In this document: one piece after another, positions 27,035-38,889 of the stretch
Position numbering within the stretch: position 1 is the first letter of the stretch
Layout: each line of letters starts with the position of its first letter
Assembly: GCA_008828725.1 (NCBI GenBank)
Contig: MEHQ01001197.1
Coordinates: 186,001 to 250,000, forward strand
Direction: 5' to 3'
Length of the DNA stretch: 64,000 nt
From: Saccharina japonica
Lineage: Eukaryota; Sar; Phaeophyceae; Laminariales; Laminariaceae
The notes under the pieces: generated by a model
Database searches by the model: none
The model's input: the letters and a program-made list of their open reading frames with translations, nothing else
Told to the model about the DNA's origin: nothing
Made by a program: the position numbers and the translations under genes

Positions 27035-28567
27035 ATGATCGCAACCAAGGCTTCCGCCAGGAACAACCCCGCCAGCCGCAAGCGTAGCAGTGCGGCAACC
27101 ATGGCAGAGGTGAGAACATATCATACACTTGAGATGGGACTGATGTTGTGTTCGCGTAGCTTCCCCCCTGTTGAATGCGGCAGAGGCGCGCCTATTTCTA
27201 TATACTTTGAAGTCCGAAACGTGCGCTTCGCGCGCGGTGCGTGGAGCAGGGGGGGAGAGTGGATATGGCGCACCCTGTCTCGGCATGGCTTGGCGCTCTC
27301 TCTCCCGTTTGCGCATGAGGGGGGCATCGAGAACGTCGTGTGATCAGACACCGATTTTTGAATTGGGTTTATCTGAATGGCTGCCGTAGGCTCTAGCTTT
27401 ACCGTTTCGTTTGAAGTTTTAGTGGCGGTTGCTCTTGATTTTAGTTTGAAAATACTTGAGCGTTGTTGCGGTCCGTGTATCGTACATACGAGTAGGATTC
27501 TCTCTGAGTGGCAAGTTGAGTTGCGTTGATGAAGCGCAAGCTCAAGTGAACCTCGATAACCCACGTAGTGCTTTGCACAGCAGTTGCTCTGGCCGTCTGC
27601 CTCTACTCTGACCGTGATTGCTTGATGCCGTTGAAGCGCGCTCTGTTTTTTGCCGCCTTGCCGTAAAAAATGACACACACAGCAGTTCAAACAAAATTCA
27701 AAACTCGTCTTTCCAACTTCAAGATCAAGTGTGGTCGATTTTTCGAAGCTACAACCGACCTCCGCCTCCGCCCCTCATCGTAACCATCCGTCTAAACTCA
27801 AAGCATCCTTGGCCTCCACAACTCATTCCTTTTCGTTGCATTTGCCGAGGCAGGTGCCTACTCAGAACAACCAGTCTGCTGCCGCCGCCGCGGAAGCAGA
27901 CGCTGTACACGAAGTCGCCGCGATCTGGCAGCGCCTAGAGCCTGTCGTTGCCCGAGTAGACCACGACGCCATCATCGTCCGGGAGACGAGGCAAGCGCTT
28001 CTCGGAATTAAGTCCGAGAAGACCCGCGCCATCGGGATCGCTGCTAAGTGGGAGCAAGCGGAACACATGGCGAGCCAAGCCTTGAAGCTCGCGCTCGCAG
28101 ACGAGTGCGCGGCGAAACGGAGAGCCGACAGCTGCAGCCTCCCCCGCCGGATGTTTCAATGCATCATGGCCAGGTTGGAGGCCGAACCCCTGCTCGACGT
28201 GGAGAAGGCGACGCTGGTGATGGACAAGGCGGAGCAGGTGTACAACTTTGCGAGGGACGAGACCCGAGCTACCCGGGAGGAGGTGGACAACATACAAAGA
28301 GAAGAGAGGGCGACAGTGTTGCTCCTGCGGAACGCCAATCGGGCCCTCGCCAGGTCCAAGAAAATATATTTCGCTCTCGATATCGCAGCTGATAGAGCTG
28401 AGGAGCGCACGGGTCACGCGGCAGCCGCGGTGGAGACGGGTCGCTGCTGGAAAGAAGTCTACGCGCGCGCGGGGGGAGACAAGATGGACCTGCTGCCTGC
28501 TACTGCGGAATTGGCGGCAAGTGTTGGGGACAGTTTCATCGACGACCAGGTGGGGAACGGAACATAG
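27035..28567 (+). CDS. Unknown alpha-helical protein, divergent U2 copy
   Basis: Proposed exons are 27035-27109 (ATG, 25 codons, ending TMAE before GTGAGA) and 27854-28567, ending GNGT-stop. Against U1 I count by hand about 43 replaced residues and about 14 silent-only codons in roughly 245 aligned codons. They are concentrated in the counterparts of U1 10552-10790, 10905-11028 and 11099-11151. Between these blocks, 114 and 70 bases are identical. Many changes alter charge (K to E, K to V, G to K, R to G). The frame is open throughout. The pattern looks like block exchange with an unseen paralogue, diversifying selection, or both. It shares the splice signals and neighbours of the U1 copy. 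Confidence 0.65.
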
Positions 28568-28647
28568 TCTGCAGTAGTTCGATGCCGCACACAGCACACC
28601 TTGAAGTAGAACATTGCGTATACACTACATAGTATTTAGTAATACGT

Positions 28648-29096
28648 GCCTCTGGCTGGTTGGTACTTTTATGTCAGGTGTACTGCTAGAGTCAGACCCT
28701 GAACTCCCTGAACCCTACTATTGTATAGACAGTGCTAATAGTATCATAGGAACGATGTTTCGTTTTTTGTTTTCAGGGCAGCTTCCCGTCCTCGTCGCGT
28801 GTTCACGCGTGTTCATGTTTGCGTCAGGCTATGCTAGGACCGTTTTTTCTACTATTTTCATTTTCTTTCGTTCGTTCTTCACGTTATTTCTTTCTTTCCA
28901 ATGAATTTCTTTGTATAGTTTTTCTTCCTCCTTCTCTCCTGCGATTTGGCTGGTTTGCTGGCTTGTGTAATGTTCTGTTTTTCGTATGCAGTACGTTGGA
29001 GACCTATTTGTTTTCTCTCCTTACTACTGTACTTGCGATGTTTACTATCTCTGTCTCGTATATAGTTTTCGACACCACAGAGCTTGTATCTGACAA
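28648..29096. other. 449-bp identical tract (U2)
   Basis: Counterpart of 11314-11762. Divergence resumes immediately after ATCTGACAA on the right and at the CTCGTACATTG/CTACATAG indel on the left. Confidence 0.6.
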
Positions 29097-29501
29097 TTAT
29101 TAGGATAAAAAATATGCATGGACACTGGGTTTGCCGGACATCAATGGATGGAAAGAACGGTTTTGTGCGAAGAACACACACACAGATGGAAATCTCTAAT
29201 TTTCCTTCTGCTGATACCATTCAACCTCCGTTAGTAATAAAATTGATTTCCTACAGGGCTGGGCTGTTGGATACCTAATAATAGTACCTGGGGTACCTGT
29301 GCGTATTTACAGAAAGTATCGTACATTAAACGTCATGCGTGTTCTGGGTGATGGGTTATATATACGAGGTACTGTGAACATGCGTGTGACTCTCACGCCA
29401 CACGTGCATCACAATGTATATCGCGTCTGAAACACGCCGTTTGCCTCCCACTCCCGAACCGCTCTGTCCGTGTCTACTGCTTCATTTCCACCCTTGCCTG
29501 T

Positions 29502-29780
29502 ATGCACGTGCTGTACGTATCATATGCATTTGCAACAGGTGGCGCCCAAGGCAGAGAGGCCCAAGCAATAAGAGGGCTGTCATCTTCATCCTCGCCTACA
29601 GCAACAGGGCACTGTGTACAGCATCAGCAGCACGTCTTCGCTGGCCAGGGTCGCCCGCCCAGGGTGCATACACATACATGTGCTGTGCGGGATTCTGTAG
29701 CCGGTGCGATGAGTGATGAGTTAACCTGCCCTGCTTGCGGGGATGGGTGGGGCGATAACTATTACTATCGCACTTATTAA
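29502..29780 (+). CDS. Small Cys-containing ORF (U2)
   Basis: As in U1, with Leu to Ile, Tyr to His, Cys to Ser (SDELTCPACGDGWG) and Ser to Gly near the end. Confidence 0.35.
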   Translation: MHVLYVSYAFATGGAQGREAQAIRGLSSSSSPTATGHCVQHQQHVFAGQGRPPRVHTHTCAVRDSVAGAMSDELTCPACGDGWGDNYYYRTY

Positions 29781-29920
29781 TAGTACGAAAGTCATGCCTT
29801 GACGCGTTTCGGGCAGGTGGAGCAAAAGCAACCCCTGATAGTGTGACATGGTAGAGAAAGCGATGTGGAGAGGTGATTGGTGATGCGGATTGGTGGTGCT
29901 GCGGGTGTGTTTGCGTATGT

Positions 29921-30262
29921 CTAGGCTGTGCAAAACCAACCGTCCCCACGTTTGCCACCGAATACTACGGGGAGTTCCTGTCGTAGTCCGAGACGCGCGA
30001 TAAGGTGGTGGTGGTGGTGGTGAGGGCGCGTATGATAGATGCAGTTTATGAGCTCCAAACCCGTTGAGTCGTTGGTGCTTGTTAAGGCACAAACCGCGCG
30101 TTTGTGCGGCGCGTGAAACAGTCCGATACCCGCTGCAGCTGTGCCGTACTGCTGCTTTGTTGGTGTGTGACTTTGTGCGAAGGTGGGTTGGTGGGAAATT
30201 ATTGAGTGGGTGTCGTTGTTTTGTCTGACAGGTGTCAGGTTTATTCTGCTTTTTTGTAACAA
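29921..30262 (-). CDS. Minus-strand ORF with six-histidine run (U2)
   Basis: 113 codons. It differs from U1 by loss of one Arg codon and replacements such as SIISHQPTFAQSH and GIGLFHAPHKR. Confidence 0.28.
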   Translation of the reverse strand: MLQKSRINLTPVRQNNDTHSIISHQPTFAQSHTPTKQQYGTAAAGIGLFHAPHKRAVCALTSTNDSTGLELINCIYHTRPHHHHHHLIARLGLRQELPVVFGGKRGDGWFCTA

Positions 30263-30649
30263 GCGTGATGAGGTAAGCGCGGCTATTTTTGCAGTGTTTT
30301 GTAAGAGAGCCGGTTAAGGCTTGCCGAGGGGGCTTGCGTGAAGGCGTCAGCTCGCCCCCGGTTATATTGTGGGGGAAATGTACGCAGCAGCCAAGCCAAT
30401 ATAATAAATACCGAAAAAACGTTGATTGCTGTACGCCTACGCAACGACCCCCCTCGCGGCCACGTTTTTTCGGTACTTTTGTATATGCCGACTTATGACT
30501 CGTGCTGCATACATTGCCCCCTCAAGATGCAGCACCGCGCAATACGTACAGTAGTCTGTTAGTCCGTAGTAGTTGTTAAGGCCCCGTAGGATTGTAATAT
30601 ATTTCCCGGTACGACCGTCACGAGTGTGCGGCAATAGTAGTATGTGGTG

Positions 30650-31540
30650 AACGTTGTTGTCTAGCCGGGCCCTCTTGAATAACCTAAGTAGTCGAACCGC
30701 AGTCAGGGAACAGATGTGTGATGCCGCTTCGCTTTGCGGGTGGTGCATCACAGTATCTTTCTCGGGCAGTAAGCGTGTTTACGAAAGGGGCGAGAGGTAG
30801 GCGGGGGGGGGGAGTGGGGGGAGATCTGTGTTGAAGCTATTGACTTAAAGAAAAAACAGTGCAACTAAATTTACCAAAATTAGAAAAAATGTGTCCTTTT
30901 GTGAAAGTGAAGGTGTGTGGTATAGTATAGTGCAGTCAGCACGGATTGGTAATTTTGTTTTCCAAAGACGTTACATTTTAGGGGCCAGTCGTTTTGCTGC
31001 AGCCAGGGTATAACTAGTTAGTACTGTGTGATGCCGCCCTTTGGTTCCGGGTGTTCCACTGCAGTTTCTTACACGTTCGCCAAGCGTGCTTTTGGAGAGG
31101 ACCGGGCTGGCGGGGGGGGGGGGGGGGGTAGGTGTATGTGTGGAAGTTAGATGCCTGGAAGCCAAACTTTTACGAAAACAAATAAACTCAAACAACTTTA
31201 CCAAGTAACAAAAAATGCTGTGTCGATGTTTGGTAGTGACGTGTGGTAGGTAGGTAGTGAAAGTGTTTGTCCAACGAGGTTACCTCTCGGGGGCCAGTGG
31301 TACCGCAGCCAAGGGAGTTCCGCCGTGCAATACCACCGCAGTTTTGGGGATCGATACTGCAGTATTGTCATCGGCAGGAAGAGTGTTTTTTGGGGGGAGG
31401 GTTGTATGTGTGGTTGAAACTGCTTTGAATAACAGAGCTTTACACAAAAATCCCCCGGTCGACTGGCTCGGGTGGCGGCGGTCGGTACGGCTTTAAAAAA
31501 ATGTGTGCCGAGTTTTATGTAGTGATGATGAAATACCCAC
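30650..31540. repeat. Three degenerate ~310-bp repeats with poly-G (U2)
   Basis: As in U1, with shorter G runs and a ~60-bp extra stretch near 31448-31500. Confidence 0.65.
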
Positions 31541-31778
31541 TCACCAGTGCAGTGTGCACCAATAGCACTTGCCTTATCAATACCCTGGGAATAGGTACGC
31601 ACACTCACTCGTAGATTGAGGACAAGGTGTGCATATTATAGCCCTGACGATATCGATCGGTTTGGAATTGGATCTGTTCAGTTGGCGTTAGAGCACCAGT
31701 CGATGAGCCGTGGTCAGCACTGGCTGGCAAGTCCAGCCCTCACTTAGGATTTACTCTTCCTGAAGTCTGCTTGTTGAA

Positions 31779-32012
31779 TTGTACCAGACATGCCCCCAAT
31801 GTTTCGTCTGTAAGCTTCAGCTTGGGGGAACTTTTTGGATTTTTGCAGCTTTTATGTGCGAGGTTGGGCGTGGAGCGTGGGGCGAAGCAATGGCGAGCAA
31901 TTTGGTGTACAGCACGTTGTCTTTTGCACGTCGCCGTGTTGTGAGAGCTGGTTTTCGGCGTGTAGGGTTAACCTCGCTCGTTAACTTTGCGTGGCATTGT
32001 GCGCGACTATAG
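31779..32012 (+). CDS. Small basic ORF (U2)
   Basis: As in U1 with Met to Ile, two Asn to Ser, Leu to Phe and Met to Val. Confidence 0.28.
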   Translation: MYQTCPQCFVCKLQLGGTFWIFAAFMCEVGRGAWGEAMASNLVYSTLSFARRRVVRAGFRRVGLTSLVNFAWHCARL

Positions 32013-33570
32013 TAGATAAACTAGGTTTTGTCGGTGTGTCCAGTTGCACCTGGTGGGCCAGGCAAGGTGCGCTGATGTTGGTGTGTGCCAGGTGTGTGTC
32101 AGGTCCTTAGTGTCGAATATGGCGATAGCCAGCCCCGTGATGGTTTGGTCTGGGTCAGAAAATAATTAATGAAAAGTTTCCAGTTCAACCTTCCTGACTT
32201 CGGTATATATATCGAAATGGGCCCGGCGCGCAGCATGAGACTACAAATTATGATGAGCCGTTTTTGTCTATGGGCAAAAAGCAAGAAAAGTCTCTTCGAT
32301 GCGCGGTGCGTATATACAGGCTTCCATTCCATTCTCTTATTTGTACCAGGTGTGTACCTGGTATGTGCTTTTCGTCATCGCTTGCAACATCAAACTACAA
32401 ACTGTGATGAGCCATTTTGACGTGATGGCAAAAAGTTACAAAAATAATCTTCAATGCGGGGTGTGTATATACAGGCGTCTATTTCATTGTCTAACTTGTA
32501 CCAGGTACAGGCTGGTTCAATCTTATCACCCCAAATATATTAAGTATCCAGTGTCAACGCTGTTTTTTTTAGGTAGAACCTGAAATTTGTTGCTCCTGTT
32601 CTATGAACTTCTGCCAGCCCGTTACCGGTTGTGTATTTTCTTGTTTTTTCCCCAGATGATTTTCGCTTCGTAGTTTTTTGGGATGTTTGGGTCTTAAGAG
32701 ATCCATATTTCCCGTCGGAAAAAAAACATTCGTCAACGGCTTGACAAGGGCTCATATAAAATGTGTGTCAAATTTCAGGGTCAATATCCCATAAACGGCA
32801 TGGAACATTGGACTTTTGTGCGGTTAAAGTTGAAAAAATAGACGCTGCCTCGTGTTCACTTAGCTGCAGTATAGGATCAACTTTTAAAAGTTGAAAAAAA
32901 TAGACGCTGTCTCGTGTTTACTTAGCTGCAGTATAGGATCAACTTTTACCGTTACAAATGACTTGATATTGAGGTCCCCTACAGAATCAGTTATTCGACT
33001 TTTTGCCCGAAACTTTTTACAGGCATGCCTGGTAGTGCACCTCGAATCGGTTCGTTCGGAAAAACAAAATGGGGAAAAAAAACGATTTCTTCGTACGGAG
33101 ACAGACGCCTGACTATTATTGTATTGACCTTTGTGAAGGGCTCTGGTTGGTCGGGGCACAATTTCGCCTCTAGCACCAGCCCTAGAGCCTTAGAAAATAA
33201 ACGGCCCCTGTAACCCTCTTCCGCCGTTCTTTACGGTCAGTATGATACCAAATGTTGTGACGCTCAAGTGGGTATTGCGATCGGATTTCATTCGTGGCTG
33301 ACAACTTTTGGCGTGATAAGCTTGATTTGAACCAGCTCGTATTCTACGTACACTTTTTGTCGTCGCTTGCAACGTCAGACTACAAATTATGATGAGCCGT
33401 TTTTTTCTTCTACCAAAAAGTTATAACAAAAAAACAAAAAACTTTTCAATGCGGGGTGCGTACAGGTTTCCATTCCACTATATAACATCGGTACCTGGTA
33501 ATTTGTATGTATACCTCTGCTGTCTGCATTTTTTTGTCGTCGCTTGCATAATTGATAACGGGACCTGTAA

Positions 33571-33843
33571 ATGTCTGATTTCCACAAACCCAACCCGGCG
33601 CCGAAAGAAGCGGACAGGCTTGCGCTTGCTTGCGCGTGGGACCCGCTTAGTCGAAACCCGTCTCGACTTGGCCCTGATAACCGTGCTGCAGTCTTTATGG
33701 TGCCTTTTTTGCTGCTGTGTGTTTTGGATGCGAGCGGAACCGGTTTTTCAATTACTTTATTTCAATTCGAACACACACGGCTCACGGCAAGTATGAGGCA
33801 GGCAACCTTGCCTCGTCACCACTCTATGATACTACAGCAGTAG
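33571..33843 (+). CDS. Small ORF MSDFHKPNPAPKEAD (U2)
   Basis: Same first 60 codons as U1 with one extra Leu. The frame then changes after GFSIT. The following coding-like stretches in other frames are also present, to about 34140. Confidence 0.3.
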   Translation: MSDFHKPNPAPKEADRLALACAWDPLSRNPSRLGPDNRAAVFMVPFLLLCVLDASGTGFSITLFQFEHTRLTASMRQATLPRHHSMILQQ

Positions 33844-34154
33844 ACTACACCAACTCATCGCCCCAAAGGTTGGGGATATCGTGCTCTTCTGCGAAAATGC
33901 AAAGGCTGCTTGCTCGCCCAATCAACGGAAGCACAGCATCTCCTATGCCGATCGAGTCTTCAAACAAAATATTCCGCACCCAGCACACAAAAATCAAGAT
34001 AAAAAGCTACAATCCACATATTGCACACCTCTCAACGGCCAAGCGAGAATTTTATCAGCACATGCACACGCAAATAGAGCTGGCATGGACCCGCCACCGC
34101 GGTCCGACACGCTTCCGTTCACCACTATCAATCAATCAACCGGTTTTCCGTGGA

Positions 34155-34415
34155 ACCGTAGGCATGGAAATCACGCCAATACATACTACCGACGGCATGG
34201 AAATAACGCCAGAAGCATACTACCGACGGCATGAAAATCACGCCAAAACATCATAACGACGGCGTGAAAACCACACCAAGAACATACTACCGACGGCATG
34301 AAAAAATACCACCGAGAACACACTACCGACGGCGTGAAAACCACGCCAAGAACATAATACCGACGGCATGAAAACCTCACCGGGGACACCAAACCGACAG
34401 CATGAAAACCAAGGC
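34155..34415. repeat. 35-bp minisatellite, longer array (U2)
   Basis: About eight units of the same motif as in U1, so copy number differs between unit types. Confidence 0.75.
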
Positions 34416-34429
34416 CGGGAGAATACAAG

Positions 34430-34765
34430 ATGGTTGCGCTCATTATCCGGCGCCCCAGTCCCCCTTTATTTGGCTACCTATACGACCTATATCCCACCAA
34501 CTACTCCAAGCCCACCCCACCGAGTCCGCACACCGGTACACTTTCCGATACATTCGGCAGGCAGACAGGCAGCAAGCAGACGAGCAAGGAATCAGACAGA
34601 CCCCCACCCGCACGCACGCACGCGCCCGCTGTTCGAAAACCAGCAGAGGAGGAACCGACGGCGCATCTAAAACAACTATACATACAACCTAGAGACAAGA
34701 GACAAGAGAAGATGATACTGGTGTCGGGACTTGGGGGAAGAAAACGTGCTTTCACGCGAAGCTGA
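34430..34765 (+). CDS. Pro-rich hydrophilic ORF (U2)
   Basis: As in U1 with several replacements (Phe to Leu, Pro to Ser, Asn to Asp, Asn to Lys, His to Arg) and no frame change. Confidence 0.28.
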   Translation: MVALIIRRPSPPLFGYLYDLYPTNYSKPTPPSPHTGTLSDTFGRQTGSKQTSKESDRPPPARTHAPAVRKPAEEEPTAHLKQLYIQPRDKRQEKMILVSGLGGRKRAFTRS

Positions 34766-34956
34766 ATCTCGACCAAGCCAAACCCAAACCCACCCACCCA
34801 CCCACCCGACCCAACCCGCGCCCTTTGGTTCTGACCTATGATATAAGGCGCCCCCCAGCCCCCCCTCCCCCCCGTCCACCCCCTCCCCTCTCGCCCAAAG
34901 AGCGAAACTCAAACCAACAACAAAAGGACACGCTGCTGTATACCAGAAATACCACC

Positions 34957-35280
34957 CTACGAGACAGCGTAGCTCTGAGCCCCGTGCCTCGCAGGCGGGT
35001 GGCTCGACTGAGCCTGGATGTTGGTGCCGTGTCGGTCCACCCAGCTCTTGAGGTCGTTCTCGGCGAACTGTTGGGACGGCGGGAACAGCTCCTCGTCCAC
35101 CACGAAGCACTGCAGGATGGTGGTGATGGCCATCCCGTACACCGAGGTGATCATCTTGCCCGTGTAGTACGCCAGCACCGCCGTCATTATCGCGGGCCCC
35201 ACGATGGAGTTCAGCTTCGACCGGATGTTGGATTCCATCGCGAAGTACGCGCAGACGGTGGTCACGGCGGTCACGAAAAG
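34957..35280 (-). pseudogene. CTL/SLC44 last exon (U2)
   Basis: Open 324-base exon after the same acceptor as U1. It reads TILQCFVVDEELF, closer to the family wording (DEE followed by an aromatic) than U1 and U3, and W-V-D-R-H-G near the end. It lies 1.87 kb from the best-preserved penultimate exon (37153-37298), so this pair is the least decayed CTL copy in the window, with one visible frameshift. Confidence 0.8.
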
Positions 35281-36583
35281 CTGAACCAACACAAGCGGCA
35301 AGATACGGACAGACGGACAGGAAAAAACGGACGGAGCGCGTTTCGATCGAGGGAGCGAGGGGGGGGGACAGCGACGAACTTTAGTGTTTTTTTTTTTCAG
35401 TTTTAGCCACAGTAGTTCAAGTGTGTTACACGTACGAGTACAAATACGTACGAGCTGGGCCAGCCTTAAAACGGATTTTTCTTGGTGATGCTCTAGCACC
35501 GCCACTTTCGCGAGTTAGGATTCCAAAATTGGAAGCATTGATTATGACCTGTTATTGAAGATGCAAAAAAAAACGTATACGCAAGTTTCTGACCTGGTAT
35601 AAAAACCGACTTGATGTCGCCGAGATATCCGCGAAGACTCAAAAGTACCAACATTTAGGATTTCTTACCAGATTATTGATACTAAATTCATGTGACAGCA
35701 AAAAAAAGAACACCGTTCCCGATCAACGTGAAGTTCAGTGTACACCATGCTTGAGGCACAAGGAGACGATCGATGTAAGTTGCATTGCCCAATTTATCAT
35801 CCATCAAGATATACTTCGTATATCAAGAAAGCGATTCCATACAAAAAACATACAATGCCGAAAACGGCAGTATTACTGCGATGCCCCGCTCAATTTTGCA
35901 AATTTCGGACTCGTATTTCAACCTCGTATTTTACTCATGCGTGTTAATGGATTCCGAACCATCCCTTTTTATCTTCCGTCTTTTCACACTAGTTCAAAAC
36001 CATTTTTATTTTCACGGGTTTTTGGATCGGCCATATCTCCTGGCGGGAAAAAAAAACAAAAACGGGATGGCACCTCAAAGGTCGGTTAGGACATAAACCA
36101 CACCGTGTAAAAAACTCACGTTAACTACGTATTATTTAGCGGGGCATAGCCCATAGACTGCTCTGGCAGAGCCTTGGCTGACCCAGCTCCTAGTCCCCTG
36201 GGCTATCTACGTACGGCTAAAAGGTTAAACCAACTTCCTACCCAAACAAATACCTACAGTACAACACAGGCACGCCTCGGTAACGGCACGGCGTGAGCTT
36301 CCACCGCTACCGTGTAGACCAATAGTTGTGGTCGATCGATCATGGTAATGAGGGTGGGGGGCGGGGAGAGGCAACGACCTCAAAAGCTTCGAGAGAAGAG
36401 CCTGAGCAGGCAGGCAAGGCGCATTTGGTTCACTTGACATAGACGGCGGGTTCGATGAGCGTTCGTGATGCTGCGAGTACAAACACACCGCTTATATCAA
36501 AGAAGGGACGGTTGCAACGAATCCACGCTTCCGCGGGCACTGTTCATACTTCTCGCACCAGGGGGGGGGGGGGTACTTCATAT

Positions 36584-36863
36584 GCATGCATGGCTGTAGT
36601 CGTATGACCATAGACCCTCGCATCCCTACAACGCCGGGACGGAGCACTAAGGGTTTTCATCGACCAGACAGACATTGCTAGCACCAAGCGCGAAGCGCCG
36701 TGAGGTGTTCGGCGAGTCGAATGAAGTGTGAGCTGCATCCTACTAAGAACCGCGTGTGAGGCAGACTTGCATATATGGATGAAAGTTTCAATGAGTTACT
36801 TCAATTTCCGGTGTGGCCACTTCCAGAGACAGCAATGGGCGTACTATGTAACTGCCTCGCTGG
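36584..36863. repeat. Inverted repeat, left arm without near partner (U2 end)
   Basis: Homologous to 19132-19410. The adjoining short unit lacks the right arm; the next right arm is at 40183. Confidence 0.85.
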
Positions 36864-37152
36864 GGGGGAGGCTACACCGTGTCGCATTGTTTGGCTTGCA
36901 CAGGGGCAGGCAGGCAGGCAGGCGGGCGGGCGGGCTCATGCTTCATCCGGTAACTTGTTATGGAACAATTACAGAACTGCTGTACGCCATCTATCAACTA
37001 TAGACAGCCCCGGCCGTGAGTTACGTGGGAACATAAAGCAAGGGAAACCCAACACCAGCATTCCAACGAAAGAAAATAAGAGAAACAGTACAGCAAAGCG
37101 CACTGTGAAACAGAAAGGGGGGAGCGTTTCGATCGTCATTTTTCGCACGCAC

Positions 37153-37298
37153 CTGCACGTATGCGTTATTGTTGATGAAGCGGATGCACTTCTCCAGGCA
37201 CCAAAAGCAGCATGCGCAGCAGCACGCGATGTACTGGAGGGCTTGTTACCCGTACCCTTGGCCTTCTTCTGGATGTACGACAAGACCGCTTGGATCAT
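37153..37298 (-). pseudogene. CTL/SLC44 internal exon, best-preserved copy, one frameshift
   Basis: This 146-base exon keeps the segment lost elsewhere (KGTGNKP) and keeps tryptophan in CCFWCLEKCIRFIN. Adding one C to the run after AAG would restore the frame from NKP into QYIACCC, so a single-base loss in a C run is the only visible lesion. All other copies appear to derive from this state by an extra 18-base loss and by stops. Asparagine replaces lysine in FINNNAY. Acceptor and GTGCGT donor are intact. Confidence 0.78.
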
Positions 37299-37459
37299 CT
37301 GCAACATAAAAAAACACATACATACACACACGCACACAAATACAGCAGAGAGAGAGGCGACACCATTTCGCGTGAGCCCAGGAAATCAGCATCACCCACA
37401 CCAAGCTACGTACCCATTCAAACCACGCGGCGGCCATTCAGCGAAGCCCTAACGACATC

Positions 37460-37632
37460 GGCTTCGTGCCGGAACTACGGGAGACTCGGAAAACCATCTG
37501 GGCTCTGGATCGGGGTTGTCAAAGCTTATGCGCACGCACATGTTTGTCTACCTTCGCAAGTTCTCGGCTACTACTGCTGTAGGCAGTGCTGCTGTTACAC
37601 TCTGTATAGCTACGACGTATATACTGCTGTAG
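37460..37632 (+). pseudogene. Truncated membrane-helix ORF (short unit 2)
   Basis: Same junction start and same TAG (37630-37632) as in short unit 1. Confidence 0.4.
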
Positions 37633-38451
37633 GCTGAGCAGATCGCTAGCATAGCAATAGCAATGCCGCATAGAAAAAAACGCTGTACACGGCACTGGCT
37701 ATATAGGAAATCGAACCAACAGCTGCTAGTGAACCTGAAAATACCTGATATGGGGCCCGCTGAGCTGTCAGTGCCAAGTCCTCAATGGTGAGCACGCTTG
37801 CTGCGAGGGTTCCCCGCGTTTAGTTGGTGTCTCGGGGAGGAAGAGAAAGGGGGGTGCAAGGGAAGAGCGAGGTCATCTAAGGCAACAGCAGAGCGCGAGA
37901 GGTCAACCAACAAAATGCTGCTGAGAGTAAATCAGAAGATGTCAGCGATATGACAACAGCGAGAGTCTAGCGAGCAGTCTAAGGGTGGACGCTCGATACG
38001 CCGCATACTGCTACGTATACTGATGCTGTGCATCTCAAACGATTCAAGCGAGCACACAGCTTAAGCGCTTCACACACCTTCTCCTCTGGTTTAAACTTCG
38101 AAGTGCCCACTGAGGCAATATCTGACTCGTAAACATGGCCTCGCAAGCTCTTATGCAAAACCCGGGATATTTTTTCAACCCCCCCCCCCCCCTAATATGG
38201 CGCGATGACGCACAGCCTCAATCCTCATTCCTCAATCAACTGATTTTTCTCGAGAGAGAGAGAGAGAGCGCCAAACCACGCCCAAACAGAGTGCGCCCCG
38301 TCCACCCTCCCCCCCGCTCCATGCCCCGCAAGCAAATCGCACGGATTCGAATTTCAAAGTATACCAGGTGTAGAAATAGGCGCGCCTCTCCCGCATTCAA
38401 CAGGGTAAGCCACGCGAACACACAACACCCAGTCCCATCATATGCTATCAC

Positions 38452-38643
38452 CTGTGTTTTGATTGCCGTACTGCTACGCTTGAGGCTGGTGGTGGAAGTG
38501 GTCCGTTGAGACGGTGGGCTGTAGCGCGGGTAACAAGGCTTGGACGTGTCGAAGTCTTGGCTCAGGTCGTCGTCAAAGGTCACTTGTCGCGAGGGGTTGT
38601 TCTTGGCAACAAAAGTATCGAAGGAATATCGAGTTGTGCTCAT
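38452..38643 (-). pseudogene. Inverted orphan first exon (short unit 2, left arm), open
   Basis: Minus-strand ATG, 64 codons (MSTTRYSFDTFVAKNNPS, then VTFDDDL, DFDTSKPCYPRYSPP, SLKRSSTAIKTQ), then GTGATA. It is fully open and differs from the right-arm exon by many replacements but no frame-breaking change, so both arms kept a coding-like frame after inversion. The two ATGs are 51 bp apart and point away from each other. Confidence 0.55.
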
Positions 38644-38694
38644 CGTGAATAATTCGGCAAGTGCATTCACAGACAACGTGCCGAATTATTCAAG

Positions 38695-38889
38695 ATGCGC
38701 GCAACTCGATATTCCTTCGCAACCAACGCTTCCGTCGCCAAGTACAACCCCTCGCGGCGGGTGACTCTTGACGACATGAGACAAGACTTCGACACGTCGG
38801 AAGCTTGGTACCCGCGATACAGCCCGCCGTTTCAACGGGCCACTTCCCCCACCAGCCGCAAGCGTAGCAGTGCGGCAACCATGACAGAG
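38695..38889 (+). pseudogene. Orphan first exon, long form (short unit 2, right arm)
   Basis: Identical reading to 1398-1592, open from ATG to the GTGATA donor, with no exon 2 downstream in this short unit. The next possible acceptors lie in U3, about 9 kb further on. Confidence 0.55.

Larger units (their letters stand above)
19650..37104. repeat. Full unit U2 (17.5 kb)
   Basis: Full-length repeat unit of the B type. It lacks the 547-bp MITE (empty TA site at 21350-21351), carries a ~340-bp TATA-containing segment at about 24444-24783, and has a longer 35-bp minisatellite than U1. The helical-protein gene in this unit is the divergent version. Confidence 0.93.
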
